Shown here in pieces: positions 1 to 7,379 of a stretch of 27,303 nt of DNA. This DNA is from a virus. Position 1 is the stretch's first letter, and every line of letters starts with the position of its first letter. The DNA lies in IMG/VR virus record IMGVR_UViG_3300019880_000007, positions 1 through 27,303 of that record, one strand, 5' to 3'. The notes beneath the pieces are model-generated. The model did not search any database. It was not told where the DNA came from and saw nothing but the letters and a program-made list of their open reading frames with translations. A program made the position numbers and the translations under genes.

Positions 1-667
1 GTCCTATCGCAGCGCGTGATGCCCCAACGCCGAAGGTGGCTGAAGCGATAAAACGCGTCAACACGTTGGAAACAAGTTGCATTGGTAGTTCGTGTTGATG
101 CGTTGCTAGTGCGATGCCAGCGAAAGTGGGAACACCGGCGGGCCATGTGATAACTTGGGCCGGTCCGGTTACAGTACCGTTGGTTCCAGCAGGCGTGAAA
201 GCTGCAGTACCGTTGGTTCCCACAGGAGTACCCGCACTTACGGCACTAGTGTTAGCTGAACTTCCTGTAAACACTTGTGCAGGCACCATCCCAGGAGTTC
301 CAGTGAACGTCTGAGCGCCAGCTGTTAACGTAGCTACGGTAGGGGTAATCGTATCGGAGCCGCCTGTCGTCCCAACATCTCCATTAGCAGCTACTGTGCC
401 GACTAGTGTCTTACCGCTTAATGCAGATACCTCAGGCCATCCCGCAGGGCATACGCCGGACACAACAAACGTCAGTAGCCCAACTGCAATAGGCGCCGGC
501 GCACAGCTAAATACCGTTCCGTCGAAGTTCATCCCGTTTACACAGTTAGTCGGGATAGGAGTGTTATAAGGTATTCCACCTGTGTAAACGACAGTGTTCC
601 GTCCTATCTGTGCCCAGGCCGGCGCAGAGGTCAACCAAAAGTATAAAGCTAAGCGTAGTAGCTTCAT
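1..667 (-). CDS. Exported tail-collar/fibre-like protein, 3' end cut by window edge
   Basis: The frame is open from an ATG at 667 to the left edge (222 codons visible), so the C-terminus is missing. The first ~20 residues (MKLLRLALYFWLTSAPAWAQ) form a textbook Sec signal peptide with an A-W-A cleavage site. Around residues 70-105 a CPAGW...LSGKTLVGT...NGDVGTTGG pattern resembles the PAGW...GDG region of phage tail-collar domains. It is followed by a Gly/Thr/Pro-rich stretch with two near-repeats ending in GTNGT. The start overlaps the stop of the frameshifted continuation of the upstream gene (ATGA), so the pair is translationally coupled. It probably forms part of the distal host-contact apparatus. 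The fold call is moderate and the signal peptide call is strong. Confidence 0.7.
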   Translation of the reverse strand, partial: MKLLRLALYFWLTSAPAWAQIGRNTVVYTGGIPYNTPIPTNCVNGMNFDGTVFSCAPAPIAVGLLTFVVSGVCPAGWPEVSALSGKTLVGTVAANGDVGTTGGSDTITPTVATLTAGAQTFTGTPGMVPAQVFTGSSANTSAVSAGTPVGTNGTAAFTPAGTNGTVTGPAQVITWPAGVPTFAGIALATHQHELPMQLVSNVLTRFIASATFGVGASRAAIG

Positions 668-840
668 TGTACGGGCTCCACACTGAGATACATTTTACCG
701 ACCATAGGTCCAGCGGTGCCACAAGCGACTGCCGTCGTACTGTAGTTAATAGAAGCAGCGCCTGTAGAACGAAGTATTTGGGAAGCCTCTCCAAAATTAG
801 CTGTTGAAGTTGTCGTCAGCACACCAGTGGCAGGAACAGT
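664..840 (-). pseudogene. Out-of-frame C-terminal continuation of the fibre-like gene
   Basis: This frame runs 58 codons and ends in TGA at 664-666, which overlaps the ATG of the next gene. Its translation (starting TVPATGVLTTTSTANFGEAS and ending GKMYLSVEPVQ) has the composition of the preceding fibre protein. It closes with a pattern (SINYSTTA, GPMVGKMYLS) that I recognise as a common C-terminus of phage fibre proteins. Removing one T from the run at 840-842 joins it in frame, giving VPVNIT-VPATG. Either the assembly has a one-base insertion, the gene is mutated, or a +1 ribosomal frameshift is used. Confidence 0.7.
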
Positions 841-2167
841 TTATATTCACGGGAACTGTTTTAGAACCTTGGTCATCAGTGTAGATAAGGTTCACAACGT
901 ATGTGCCAGTCGTGCCGCAGGGCGTCGTGATGTCTACATACACGTTCACACGATAGGTGCCAACCGGACAGTTAGTAGTCGAACAGAGTGACGTGGATCC
1001 AATCGACGTACCGGAGCCGATCGTCGTGCCTGCGGAACCGTTCGAGTGGTCTGCGTCTCCGCTGAACCCTTGTGTGATGACGGCTGCGGTATTCCTACCA
1101 ACAAGCGTACCCTGCGCGGCGACGGGTGGTTTAGTCACCACATAGCTTGTGAGACCAGTCGCAGGCGCTTGCTCACAGATGGCAGTTGCATTGTTGCACG
1201 GCGAAACTGCCGCAGCAGTCGTTCCTCCTGCGTACACTACGAATCCAGCGACAGGGTTGTTATTTAACGAGATAGCAGGCGCTAGTATGGCGTGAACACC
1301 GTCAACTTGAAAATTGTTCTGTGCATTTATGTACAGGCAACCGTCAGTACCTGCCGGGTTCGCTTCCCAACAAACATTTTGATTGTTGGGTAATCGAATA
1401 ACTCCAGTATCGGCTAGGTCGGTGAAGCCGCCTGTAACTTGCAGAAGTGGTGTGACAAATTTGGGAGCGACAACTACCCCGGCTCCTCCAATACCGAAAA
1501 TGTTTGTGTTTACTTGAAGTGTTGGAAAAAGAGTGCCGTTCCAAGCGCTCAAATCAATGCTCACATCGGTAGCGTCGGCAGCACCATTTAATGCCGTGTA
1601 ATTTCCTGCGGGGCCGTTGGAAAAGGTGCTCAACGCCAAATATCTATTTGTAGCGTTCTGAGCAAACTTCAAATAGCACGGAGTCCCAAACCCATCACAA
1701 TCCGCGGCGAGTCCGTTGGTCAGGCCAGCTACGCCGCCGAATGACGTGCCAGTAACATTGTACTGTATCTCACCCGGGCTGCCACCCGGTACGACGCCTG
1801 TCGGACTAGACGTATATCCTCGCCAAATACCGAACGTAGTTCCGGTTCCCGTGAACGAAGTTACAATCATTCGAACATAGTTCACACTACCTGCGGTTAC
1901 GACTGACGTTCCAGGAACGGCGCAGTTCATACTAGCGATTAAATCTGTCCACACAGTGCCGTTAACACTTTGCTGAAGCTTGCCGGCACACGTTAAGACA
2001 GTAGCCGCGGGGTTCCACCCAAGAGTGTGATACGCAATACCAGAGCCTATGTTGGAAATGGCAACATCGTTCTCAACACCAGTGAAACCGTGCGTACGCG
2101 TACCCTGCGCACGCGCGCCTGTGGAGCACAATAAAGCGACAGCGACAGCTAGAAGTATTTTTCTCAT
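797..2167 (-). CDS. Exported fibre-like structural protein, frameshifted near its C-terminus
   Basis: This 456-aa product starts at ATG 2167 with a clear signal peptide (MRKILLAVAVALLCSTGARA, cleavage before QG). The body is rich in Gly, Thr and Asn, with the phrase PGGSPGEIQYNVTGTSFGG near residue 130. That phrase is typical of the linker repeats in phage tail-fibre proteins (GG-x-QxQ(Y/F)N-x-x-G-x-(F)GG). The last 15 residues in this frame (from CSCHWC) look unlike the rest. The natural continuation lies in another frame at 664-840, with an apparent extra base in the TTT run at 840-842 (plus strand). The intact protein would be about 499 aa. The gene sits one base downstream of its upstream neighbour in the late operon. 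A receptor-contact role is inferred. Confidence 0.75.
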   Translation of the reverse strand: MRKILLAVAVALLCSTGARAQGTRTHGFTGVENDVAISNIGSGIAYHTLGWNPAATVLTCAGKLQQSVNGTVWTDLIASMNCAVPGTSVVTAGSVNYVRMIVTSFTGTGTTFGIWRGYTSSPTGVVPGGSPGEIQYNVTGTSFGGVAGLTNGLAADCDGFGTPCYLKFAQNATNRYLALSTFSNGPAGNYTALNGAADATDVSIDLSAWNGTLFPTLQVNTNIFGIGGAGVVVAPKFVTPLLQVTGGFTDLADTGVIRLPNNQNVCWEANPAGTDGCLYINAQNNFQVDGVHAILAPAISLNNNPVAGFVVYAGGTTAAAVSPCNNATAICEQAPATGLTSYVVTKPPVAAQGTLVGRNTAAVITQGFSGDADHSNGSAGTTIGSGTSIGSTSLCSTTNCPVGTYRVNVYVDITTPCGTTGTYVVNLIYTDDQGSKTVPVNINCSCHWCADDNFNS

Positions 2168-2168
2168 G

Positions 2169-2462
2169 TTATGGCCTCAGGTACACCAAAAAGAATCCCG
2201 TTCCTAGCGTGAACGAAGTTGCGATAAGACCTTTTACCCAACCAATGTCTTGTGAAACAACAGGTGACATATCGTCACTACCGTGTGCTCGCCAGACTTC
2301 GCGCCCCTCGTTATCGGTCAAAATACCCTCATCAGTAGCTACACTGTAGCCAACGAATTCGATATGTGCGATGTTCATGCGACAACTCTGCTGTGCTGGT
2401 GTGGCATACACGTCGCCTAGCGTGTCAATCTTAAGTGGATTTCCAGAAAGCACATTAGCCAT
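2169..2462 (-). CDS. Small conserved-looking virion-region protein
   Basis: A 97-aa protein starting at ATG 2462, one base from the following gene. It has a mixed, compact composition with no signal peptide. A hydrophobic C-terminus (FTLGTGFFLVYLRP) could be a beta-strand or a short membrane-like segment. It lies between two structural genes in the late operon. I do not recognise the family, and assignment as a fibre-associated or tail-associated protein rests only on position. Confidence 0.6.
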   Translation of the reverse strand: MANVLSGNPLKIDTLGDVYATPAQQSCRMNIAHIEFVGYSVATDEGILTDNEGREVWRAHGSDDMSPVVSQDIGWVKGLIATSFTLGTGFFLVYLRP

Positions 2463-2473
2463 TGTTAAACTCC

Positions 2474-2851
2474 TCAGAATATGAATAGTCTTACAGCTAC
2501 ACTAGCTACGCTGCATCGCAGCGTTAAATCCGTCGTTGTTGCAAGTGTTGCACCAAGATAAACACTCGCGGCTTTATCTTGCATCGCAACAATCCAGCCA
2601 CTAGGCAGTCGACCAAGATTGTGCACGACCGTGAAATCAGTATTTGCCACCGCTGGCGTTGTCGTAGATACCCACGTGCCCGCAATGTTATCAGAGATAC
2701 TATTAAGACTATCTCCGAAGGAAATCTGTCCGTTCACGATGCGCGCAAGCTGTTCGTACAGCTTCCGCAGCATCTTTTGAAAACGTTGCAACGGCTCCTC
2801 GGGCGGCCCAGGAACCTTGATGTCTTCGAGTGTATCTACGACGTGTGGCAT
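2474..2851 (-). CDS. Probable tail-associated protein with N-terminal helix and beta C-terminus
   Basis: A 125-aa protein. The first ~50 residues are charged and helical (EEPLQRFQKMLRKLYEQLARI), and the rest is beta-rich. The phrase TVVHNLGRLPSGWIVAMQDKAASV recurs in small phage tail or fibre-tip proteins (HNLGR-x-P-x-G). The ATG start (2851) overlaps the stop region of the large upstream gene by one base. The helical-then-beta layout would suit a trimerising appendage, but this is inference. Confidence 0.6.
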   Translation of the reverse strand: MPHVVDTLEDIKVPGPPEEPLQRFQKMLRKLYEQLARIVNGQISFGDSLNSISDNIAGTWVSTTTPAVANTDFTVVHNLGRLPSGWIVAMQDKAASVYLGATLATTTDLTLRCSVASVAVRLFIF

Positions 2852-4446
2852 TATTGATCCACCATCCCACCGCGTTGTTCTCCACCGATTGTAAACATCG
2901 GTGCGAATTCACAAAAACTACTCGGTTCACCGGCTACGCCTTCGACTTTCCACGCTATGCGAATTCCAGGGACGTTGAAAGCAAGTACTACAGCTAACGT
3001 GTTTCCAGAACCTGTTCCAATGGTGACATCTTGTGATTCACTCTGACCATTCTGATTTGAAACCGTTACCGTAAACGTTGTCTCTCCATTGTCTACAACA
3101 CAAAGTCTGAATTTCTTTACGGCTTTCGTATGCCGCGTATCTCCAAAGACGTGCACTCCTGTAACTGACCAAGGCTTTTCACTGTAGTTCGTGAAGTCAA
3201 CTAAATTCGGTGAACCATCTTTACAGCCAAGCAACAACGAATCGAACGGGTTCGCTAGGTTCAACGTATCCGGCGTCCAGTTCTGATCTTGAATCAAACC
3301 GACGAGGTCCATAATCCTAATAACTGCTGCCGTGTAGAACGTACCAATGGCCGTTATCCAATCATCGTATAAGAACCTTGTCCAGTTCTTTTCATCGAAG
3401 TTGTAGACCCAAACGGCCACATTAGGAATAACGAGCCAATAGGCACTGAAGTTTCGGCCGTTAATGTTCTCGCTGATGTGACCCAGAATGTGCTGATTAT
3501 CACCAGCAAAGATGTCAGCGAAAATCGCTGTCCTAGCGCCAGCGCGCACACGCGAATCCGCCACCGGCATATCACCTATCGGCTCGGACGCAGTCCCGTT
3601 GAAAACGTAGATGTTGTCTTTTCCAACGTACGCGGCAAGCTCTTCGCCAGAGGTGCCGATAGAATATGGACAAATGTTTCCACGAGCTTTGCTAGTCATT
3701 GGAACAAACCTGAAAGGCGCAGCGCCGATGCCTGTCGGAATAATCTGCGTCACACCCCATTGATGGAACGCGTAACCTGTTTGATACAGTTTCGCCAACC
3801 CTGTTATCGGACCGAGAGCGTTCAAGATGTCGTCAACACCCGCGTTGAACCCAGTCCAATCTGTAGGATCACCTGCGGCCGTCCAACGAACTCGTTGACT
3901 AAAGCGATTCCCGCCTTCTAACGTGTTTGCTACAAGTAGGTGCGTGTTCAATTCAAGTAGAAACTTCGCAGCAACAGCATCTGGCGAAACAATATCGCAT
4001 GTAGCCGTTATACCATCCCAGAAGTAAACAGGGTCAACGTTGTTGCTAAAAAGCAGCTTATTATTAACGACTGTCCAAGTCCAAAAGTCAGTAGAACTAC
4101 CTGTGAATGGTGTTGTCGCTGGTATATCTGTCCAAGCACCACTTTGATATTTTAACAACCGTGTAGCTGTTAATATTGTTTGAATACGAAGTTCATCTTC
4201 CGTGTAGAAATCCGCGATGCCAATAATAGCTTCTTGCGGATTGGGCATTAACGTAAGTGTCGTAAACCCTGGGCGCACCAGCAACTGCGCCAGCCGCATT
4301 ATCATGTTCGTGACGCCGGCGAAGCCTAGTTGTTCAATTATGTCCCTGGGTACTTCACTTTGATACCCACCGAACGGGCCTGTCATCTTGAACTCAGGTA
4401 GCTCTTCGCTCTGCGTCTGCTGTTTTCGACTTTGAAAAGCTGGCAT
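2851..4446 (-). CDS. Large beta-rich virion protein, P22 gp10-like hub/stabilisation candidate
   Basis: A 531-aa protein without a signal peptide. After a polar N-terminus it has repeated beta-strand segments, including LLKYQSGAWTDIP, YVGKDNIYVFNGTASEP and VAVWVYNFDEKNWTRFLYDDW. The W-x-D and Y-x-F-x-G spacing is reminiscent of propeller blades. This resembles DNA-stabilisation/tail-hub proteins of short-tailed phages (P22 gp10 type), which sit below the portal. The assignment comes from sequence texture and position, not from a specific motif, so a generic structural protein remains possible. It is translated just after the 179-aa gene, with start and stop adjacent. Confidence 0.6.
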   Translation of the reverse strand: MPAFQSRKQQTQSEELPEFKMTGPFGGYQSEVPRDIIEQLGFAGVTNMIMRLAQLLVRPGFTTLTLMPNPQEAIIGIADFYTEDELRIQTILTATRLLKYQSGAWTDIPATTPFTGSSTDFWTWTVVNNKLLFSNNVDPVYFWDGITATCDIVSPDAVAAKFLLELNTHLLVANTLEGGNRFSQRVRWTAAGDPTDWTGFNAGVDDILNALGPITGLAKLYQTGYAFHQWGVTQIIPTGIGAAPFRFVPMTSKARGNICPYSIGTSGEELAAYVGKDNIYVFNGTASEPIGDMPVADSRVRAGARTAIFADIFAGDNQHILGHISENINGRNFSAYWLVIPNVAVWVYNFDEKNWTRFLYDDWITAIGTFYTAAVIRIMDLVGLIQDQNWTPDTLNLANPFDSLLLGCKDGSPNLVDFTNYSEKPWSVTGVHVFGDTRHTKAVKKFRLCVVDNGETTFTVTVSNQNGQSESQDVTIGTGSGNTLAVVLAFNVPGIRIAWKVEGVAGEPSSFCEFAPMFTIGGEQRGGMVDQ

Positions 4447-4986
4447 TTACCCGTCCGTTTGAACACTAACAAAACTTGTTTTTCCACTAAAATACGCGTC
4501 AAGTCGGAAGCCGTTCGCAAGTATCGTACTTCCAAGAACACCTGCAAAAGCACTCATGTCAACACTGACTAGTCCTGCATTCAAATCGCCAATTGTAACT
4601 CCAGAATTCCACAAATCGACTGCGCTTCCGTACGACACAACCTCCGGGGCGGTATTGTCCCAAGTAGCACTAAGAGATTTGTTATCACCAACTTCAACAC
4701 CTGAAATTGCGAGGATTATAACACCGTCAGTAATACTTGTGTTACCTGGAGATTGTCTACGAAACGAAAAAACCAATCCAGTTAAAATCCCTGTTGGCGG
4801 TATTGTAAAACCAGAAAACGTACCGCGTAGCTTATCAGAGGCGGGAAATCCTGGGTGTGAATACGCACAAGACGCACGCGTAACAAGACTAGCATCGTCC
4901 GATGTAATGTCATTCGGTGAGACCCACGAATTCACATCATCGAACAGATCAGTTCCGCTAGTAGCAAGTATTGACTGAACAGCCAT
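4447..4986 (-). CDS. Beta-rich virion protein of unknown type
   Basis: A 179-aa protein starting MAVQSILATSGTDLFDDVNSW. It is rich in Ser, Thr and Gly with alternating hydrophobics, as expected for a jelly-roll or fibre-head fold. The segment around residues 55-80 (SGFTIPPTGILTGLVFSFRR) is typical of phage proteins annotated only as hypothetical. The start overlaps the stop of the upstream gene (TAATG). I see no enzyme motif. A tail-fibre or appendage component is likely from position. Confidence 0.55.
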   Translation of the reverse strand: MAVQSILATSGTDLFDDVNSWVSPNDITSDDASLVTRASCAYSHPGFPASDKLRGTFSGFTIPPTGILTGLVFSFRRQSPGNTSITDGVIILAISGVEVGDNKSLSATWDNTAPEVVSYGSAVDLWNSGVTIGDLNAGLVSVDMSAFAGVLGSTILANGFRLDAYFSGKTSFVSVQTDG

Positions 4987-5582
4987 TAGGGCCTCGTAAA
5001 GTCAACTTGGATAAATACGTATGACGGCGTTCCACTGTCGATACTAACAAGTTGCAAAAACAAATCACTTGTCGAAATAAAAGCAGCATTCTGATCAACA
5101 GCTGTTGCAACTACCGTGCCTGTAGGAACAGCAATATCTGTGCTGTGCAAATTTCCCGCGCCACCACGTGACGCATTAACGTGAACATCAGCGTCAGGAC
5201 AATATGCTATGATTTTCGTAGCTGTGCAAGCATACGGTGAAAACCACGCGACAAAAGCAATAGCACTAGCTGGCGCGATAATCGAACCACCTACGGTGGG
5301 TATGCGACTACTTCCAATCGTTGTAGTGACGTCAACCCAGGCTGCGCCGTTCCATTGGTAAACTGCGCCACTGTCCGTCGCGAAGTACAACATCCCATTG
5401 CCACCATAGGCGCCCCATCCCGTAATCATATCGCCTACGGCTGGCCTGCTAGCGAATGTACCGCTAATCGCTGCTACACGCTCACGAATGTCTTCTTTGA
5501 AGTCACGAATATCCTGGCCAAGAAGGTTCGCGGCCTGCGTATCCGGTGGAAAGGTTTCGTCCCAGTTTCGGCTGAACGCCAT
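4986..5582 (-). CDS. Tail-fibre-like protein with helical N-terminal adaptor
   Basis: A 198-aa protein. The N-terminus (FSRNWDETFPPDTQAANLLG followed by QDIRDFKEDIRERV) matches a recurrent phage appendage start, where W-x-E-x-x-P-x-D is followed by a DIR..K.DIRERL helix. Next comes a GMLYFATDSGAVYQWNGAAWVDV segment of the kind found before fibre domains. The C-terminal ~90 residues are beta-rich (VFIQVDFTRP end). A GAGGT Shine-Dalgarno precedes the ATG at 5582. It is probably a virion appendage protein; the exact location is unknown. Confidence 0.7.
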   Translation of the reverse strand: MAFSRNWDETFPPDTQAANLLGQDIRDFKEDIRERVAAISGTFASRPAVGDMITGWGAYGGNGMLYFATDSGAVYQWNGAAWVDVTTTIGSSRIPTVGGSIIAPASAIAFVAWFSPYACTATKIIAYCPDADVHVNASRGGAGNLHSTDIAVPTGTVVATAVDQNAAFISTSDLFLQLVSIDSGTPSYVFIQVDFTRP

Positions 5583-5597
5583 TTCGGACCTCGATTT

Positions 5598-5945
5598 CTA
5601 AATCTGCACTACCTGCCACTTATCGCGAAGCGGCTTCGGATCGTACTCAAAATGAAAATGTTCACTTCCAGGCGTGCTTTCGTAGACCATGTCAAATCCA
5701 AGCGGAAAAAATTTCAGTCTAGCGACCGCTAGTATGTTATCTCTATCGACTTGCGTTAACTCGTGCGTACGAAGATCAACGGCTTTGCCATTTCCGTGTA
5801 AGCTGTTCACGGAGTGAACGCCTTCGCGTCCGGAAGTCACGACTAACTCGTGCCCACGACCTTCGTATAAACGCTCTATGTACCCGAGTGCGTACCAAAT
5901 CGCGGGGTCCAGATTCGAAACGTCCACTCCGTGTTTGTAGGTCAC
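5598..5945 (-). CDS. M15-family peptidoglycan peptidase, endolysin
   Basis: A 115-aa enzyme with the zinc peptidase signature of the VanY/M15 (D-Ala-D-Ala carboxypeptidase-like) fold. The S-x-H-x-x-G-x-A-x-D motif is at residues 48-57 (SLHGNGKAVD), and the H-x-H pair is at 96-98 in EHFHFEY. His50 and Asp57 with His98 would bind zinc. There is no signal peptide, so a holin or similar would be needed for release; membrane protein candidates lie at 12.8-13.4 kb. The start is GTG at 5945 with GGAG seven bases upstream. It would cut cross-linking peptides of the host wall at lysis, or could be a virion-borne lysin given its position among tail genes. Confidence 0.85.
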   Translation of the reverse strand: MTYKHGVDVSNLDPAIWYALGYIERLYEGRGHELVVTSGREGVHSVNSLHGNGKAVDLRTHELTQVDRDNILAVARLKFFPLGFDMVYESTPGSEHFHFEYDPKPLRDKWQVVQI

Positions 5946-5963
5946 AGCTTCGCTCCATTCAGA

Positions 5964-6896
5964 TTACGACGGAGGTGATGTCACAACCGGGTCAGCGGTA
6001 CCTGTAGCATATGTCCGCCAATTATCTGAGGCTACACCTGTATAACCATGCGCCGGATCAACGTCGGCGGCGATGTCGTACGTATAGTTGTTAATAATGA
6101 AATTGCGAACACCACCGGTGGTCGTAACCTTGCCATTAGCAAAGTGCAAATCCGCACCGTCGATAAAATAGTTATTCTCAATCAAAGCGTTCGAAAACGC
6201 TGCCGTGATACCACCAGCAATGTTCTCAAAAATGTTATTGAGAATCTGCCACTGGAGAGGCAATGCTACTGCAGTCGATGAGCAGAAAATACCACGACTA
6301 GTCAACGCTGAAAAGATGCATTGCTCCACACGGACATTGTAATTTCCACCTACATCCTGAATACCTGTAGCACCGTCAACGAACTTACAACCGCTAAAGC
6401 TTGTTGACGAGGCATCTGGGTACGTCGCATCTTCTTGTCTACGAAGCATAACACCAGCGGCGTCCACCGGACAATCGAACATCATGTTGACGAAACGCCA
6501 ACCTTGCTGACGCAACGTTAACAACGGAGTAGTCGCCAAAGGCGTAGCCGCTGGTCGCCAAATGGCTCCGAAGTCATTCAACGGATGAGCAAAGCTTCCT
6601 TCATTGCCGTACCGAGGTACTGTTGAGGCACCGAAGATCGTCACGCTGCTAACGCCAAGCGGTGCCGTGATCTGTTCTTCCAATTGACCAATAACACCAA
6701 TAGACCCGAGCGAAGCTACAAACTGAAACGCTCGCGCCATTGTCTTAAAAGCCGTCTGCGGTGTCGTTCCAGGTTGGCCGTCGCTACCGTTGTTACCATC
6801 AACAAAATACGGCTGGCCAAATGGACTATAAATGCTCACATCAGACGGCAACGGAATTCCGTAACTTGCTAAGCCGTTCGGAAAATTCGTTGCCAT
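5964..6896 (-). CDS. Right-handed beta-helix virion protein, tailspike-like
   Basis: A 310-aa protein. An N-terminal YFVDGNNGSDGQPGTTPQTAFKT motif is followed by repeated beta-helix coils with N/F/I ladder residues, such as FVNMMFDCPV, SFSGCKFVDGATGI, VRVEQCIFSAL, LNNIFENIAGGI and IENNYFIDGA. This G-x-D-x-N-x-G-x-x-x-x-P...A entry plus NN-(Y/I)-F repeats is characteristic of pectate-lyase-like parallel beta-helices. Phages use this fold for tailspikes that bind or cut surface polysaccharide. I cannot identify catalytic residues, so binding and cleavage cannot be separated. A strong AAGGAG precedes the ATG. Confidence 0.75.
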   Translation of the reverse strand: MATNFPNGLASYGIPLPSDVSIYSPFGQPYFVDGNNGSDGQPGTTPQTAFKTMARAFQFVASLGSIGVIGQLEEQITAPLGVSSVTIFGASTVPRYGNEGSFAHPLNDFGAIWRPAATPLATTPLLTLRQQGWRFVNMMFDCPVDAAGVMLRRQEDATYPDASSTSFSGCKFVDGATGIQDVGGNYNVRVEQCIFSALTSRGIFCSSTAVALPLQWQILNNIFENIAGGITAAFSNALIENNYFIDGADLHFANGKVTTTGGVRNFIINNYTYDIAADVDPAHGYTGVASDNWRTYATGTADPVVTSPPS

Positions 6897-6934
6897 TCGC
6901 TTACGCTCCTTTTGATGCGCAATTTTAATCTCGT

Positions 6935-6985
6935 TAAAAAAACTAAATCAACGACGCTCTACGGTCTACGAGCCGACTGGATTCT
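6935..6985 (-). terminator. Weak terminator candidate after the capsid block
   Basis: In the direction of transcription a G/C-rich imperfect stem (GCTC...GAGC, 4 bp plus mismatched extension) is followed by a run of seven T on the minus strand at about 6935-6941. The stem is short and the call is weak. It would partly separate capsid genes from appendage genes. Confidence 0.25.
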
Positions 6986-7110
6986 GTATGTAGGCGGACA
7001 ACCAGACGGGCACTCAATGAGGTGTCATTGCTGGCAACAATGACATGCCCACATTCTCCCGCCACACCGCGTACGGTGTGGTTACTGCGTCGTTGAAAGT
7101 CGTTCGTCAT
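6943..7110 (-). CDS. 55-aa ORF coupled to the zinc-ribbon gene
   Basis: The ORF runs from ATG 7110, which overlaps the TGA of the upstream gene (ATGA), to TAG at 6943-6945. The product begins MTNDFQRRSNHTVRGVAGEC and ends RLVDRRASLI. It is basic, with a single Cys and no recognised family. The stop-start coupling supports translation. Against it, the segment contains two perfect 8-bp hairpins (7023-7045 and 7062-7081), so it may instead be a structured intercistronic region that happens to be open. Confidence 0.45.
   Translation of the reverse strand: MTNDFQRRSNHTVRGVAGECGHVIVASNDTSLSARLVVRLHTESSRLVDRRASLI
7023..7081. repeat. Two tandem perfect hairpins
   Basis: Arm TGTCATTG at 7023-7030 pairs with CAATGACA at 7038-7045 across a 7-nt loop. 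Arm CCACACCG at 7062-7069 pairs with CGGTGTGG at 7074-7081 across a 4-nt loop. Neither is followed by a T run on either strand, so they are not ordinary terminators. They fall inside the 55-aa ORF downstream of the capsid gene and could stabilise the upstream mRNA. Confidence 0.6.
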
Positions 7111-7364
7111 ATAACGTAGTCATCTTGCGTCTCCTCGGAAGGTCTCTTTAGAACATCCGCAGGAGGCGCATCAGGGCCGCTGGATAGTACCTGTTGAATG
7201 TACGATGGCCTTTCAAGAATCTGAAGGTTATCGATGCAATCATTGGTACTACATACCAACAGCCCCAGTTGGGGCTTTAATGCCGACTGTCTTTGGAGTG
7301 TACCGCAACGCTGACAGTACAACCAAGGATCGCCGTAAAGGCCAGAGTGTGATTGGTTTGACAA
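7107..7364 (-). CDS. Small zinc-ribbon-type protein next to the major capsid gene
   Basis: An 85-aa protein with C17-x2-C20 (YCQRCGTLQ) and C38-x4-C43 (LVCSTNDCIDN), the layout of a two-knuckle zinc ribbon. The C-terminal third is acidic and disordered. The start is TTG at 7364, chosen because GGAGGTG lies about five bases upstream and no ATG is suitable. It follows the capsid gene by 15 bases. Its role is unknown; a virion-associated or regulatory zinc protein is possible. Confidence 0.65.
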   Translation of the reverse strand: MSNQSHSGLYGDPWLYCQRCGTLQRQSALKPQLGLLVCSTNDCIDNLQILERPSYIQQVLSSGPDAPPADVLKRPSEETQDDYVI

Positions 7365-7379
7365 AGCACACCTCCCCGA

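Noticed and set aside
3478-3921. 147-codon plus-strand frame, and a similar one at 4556-4978
   Set aside because: They lie opposite well-supported structural genes, lack ribosome sites and have no protein-like pattern.
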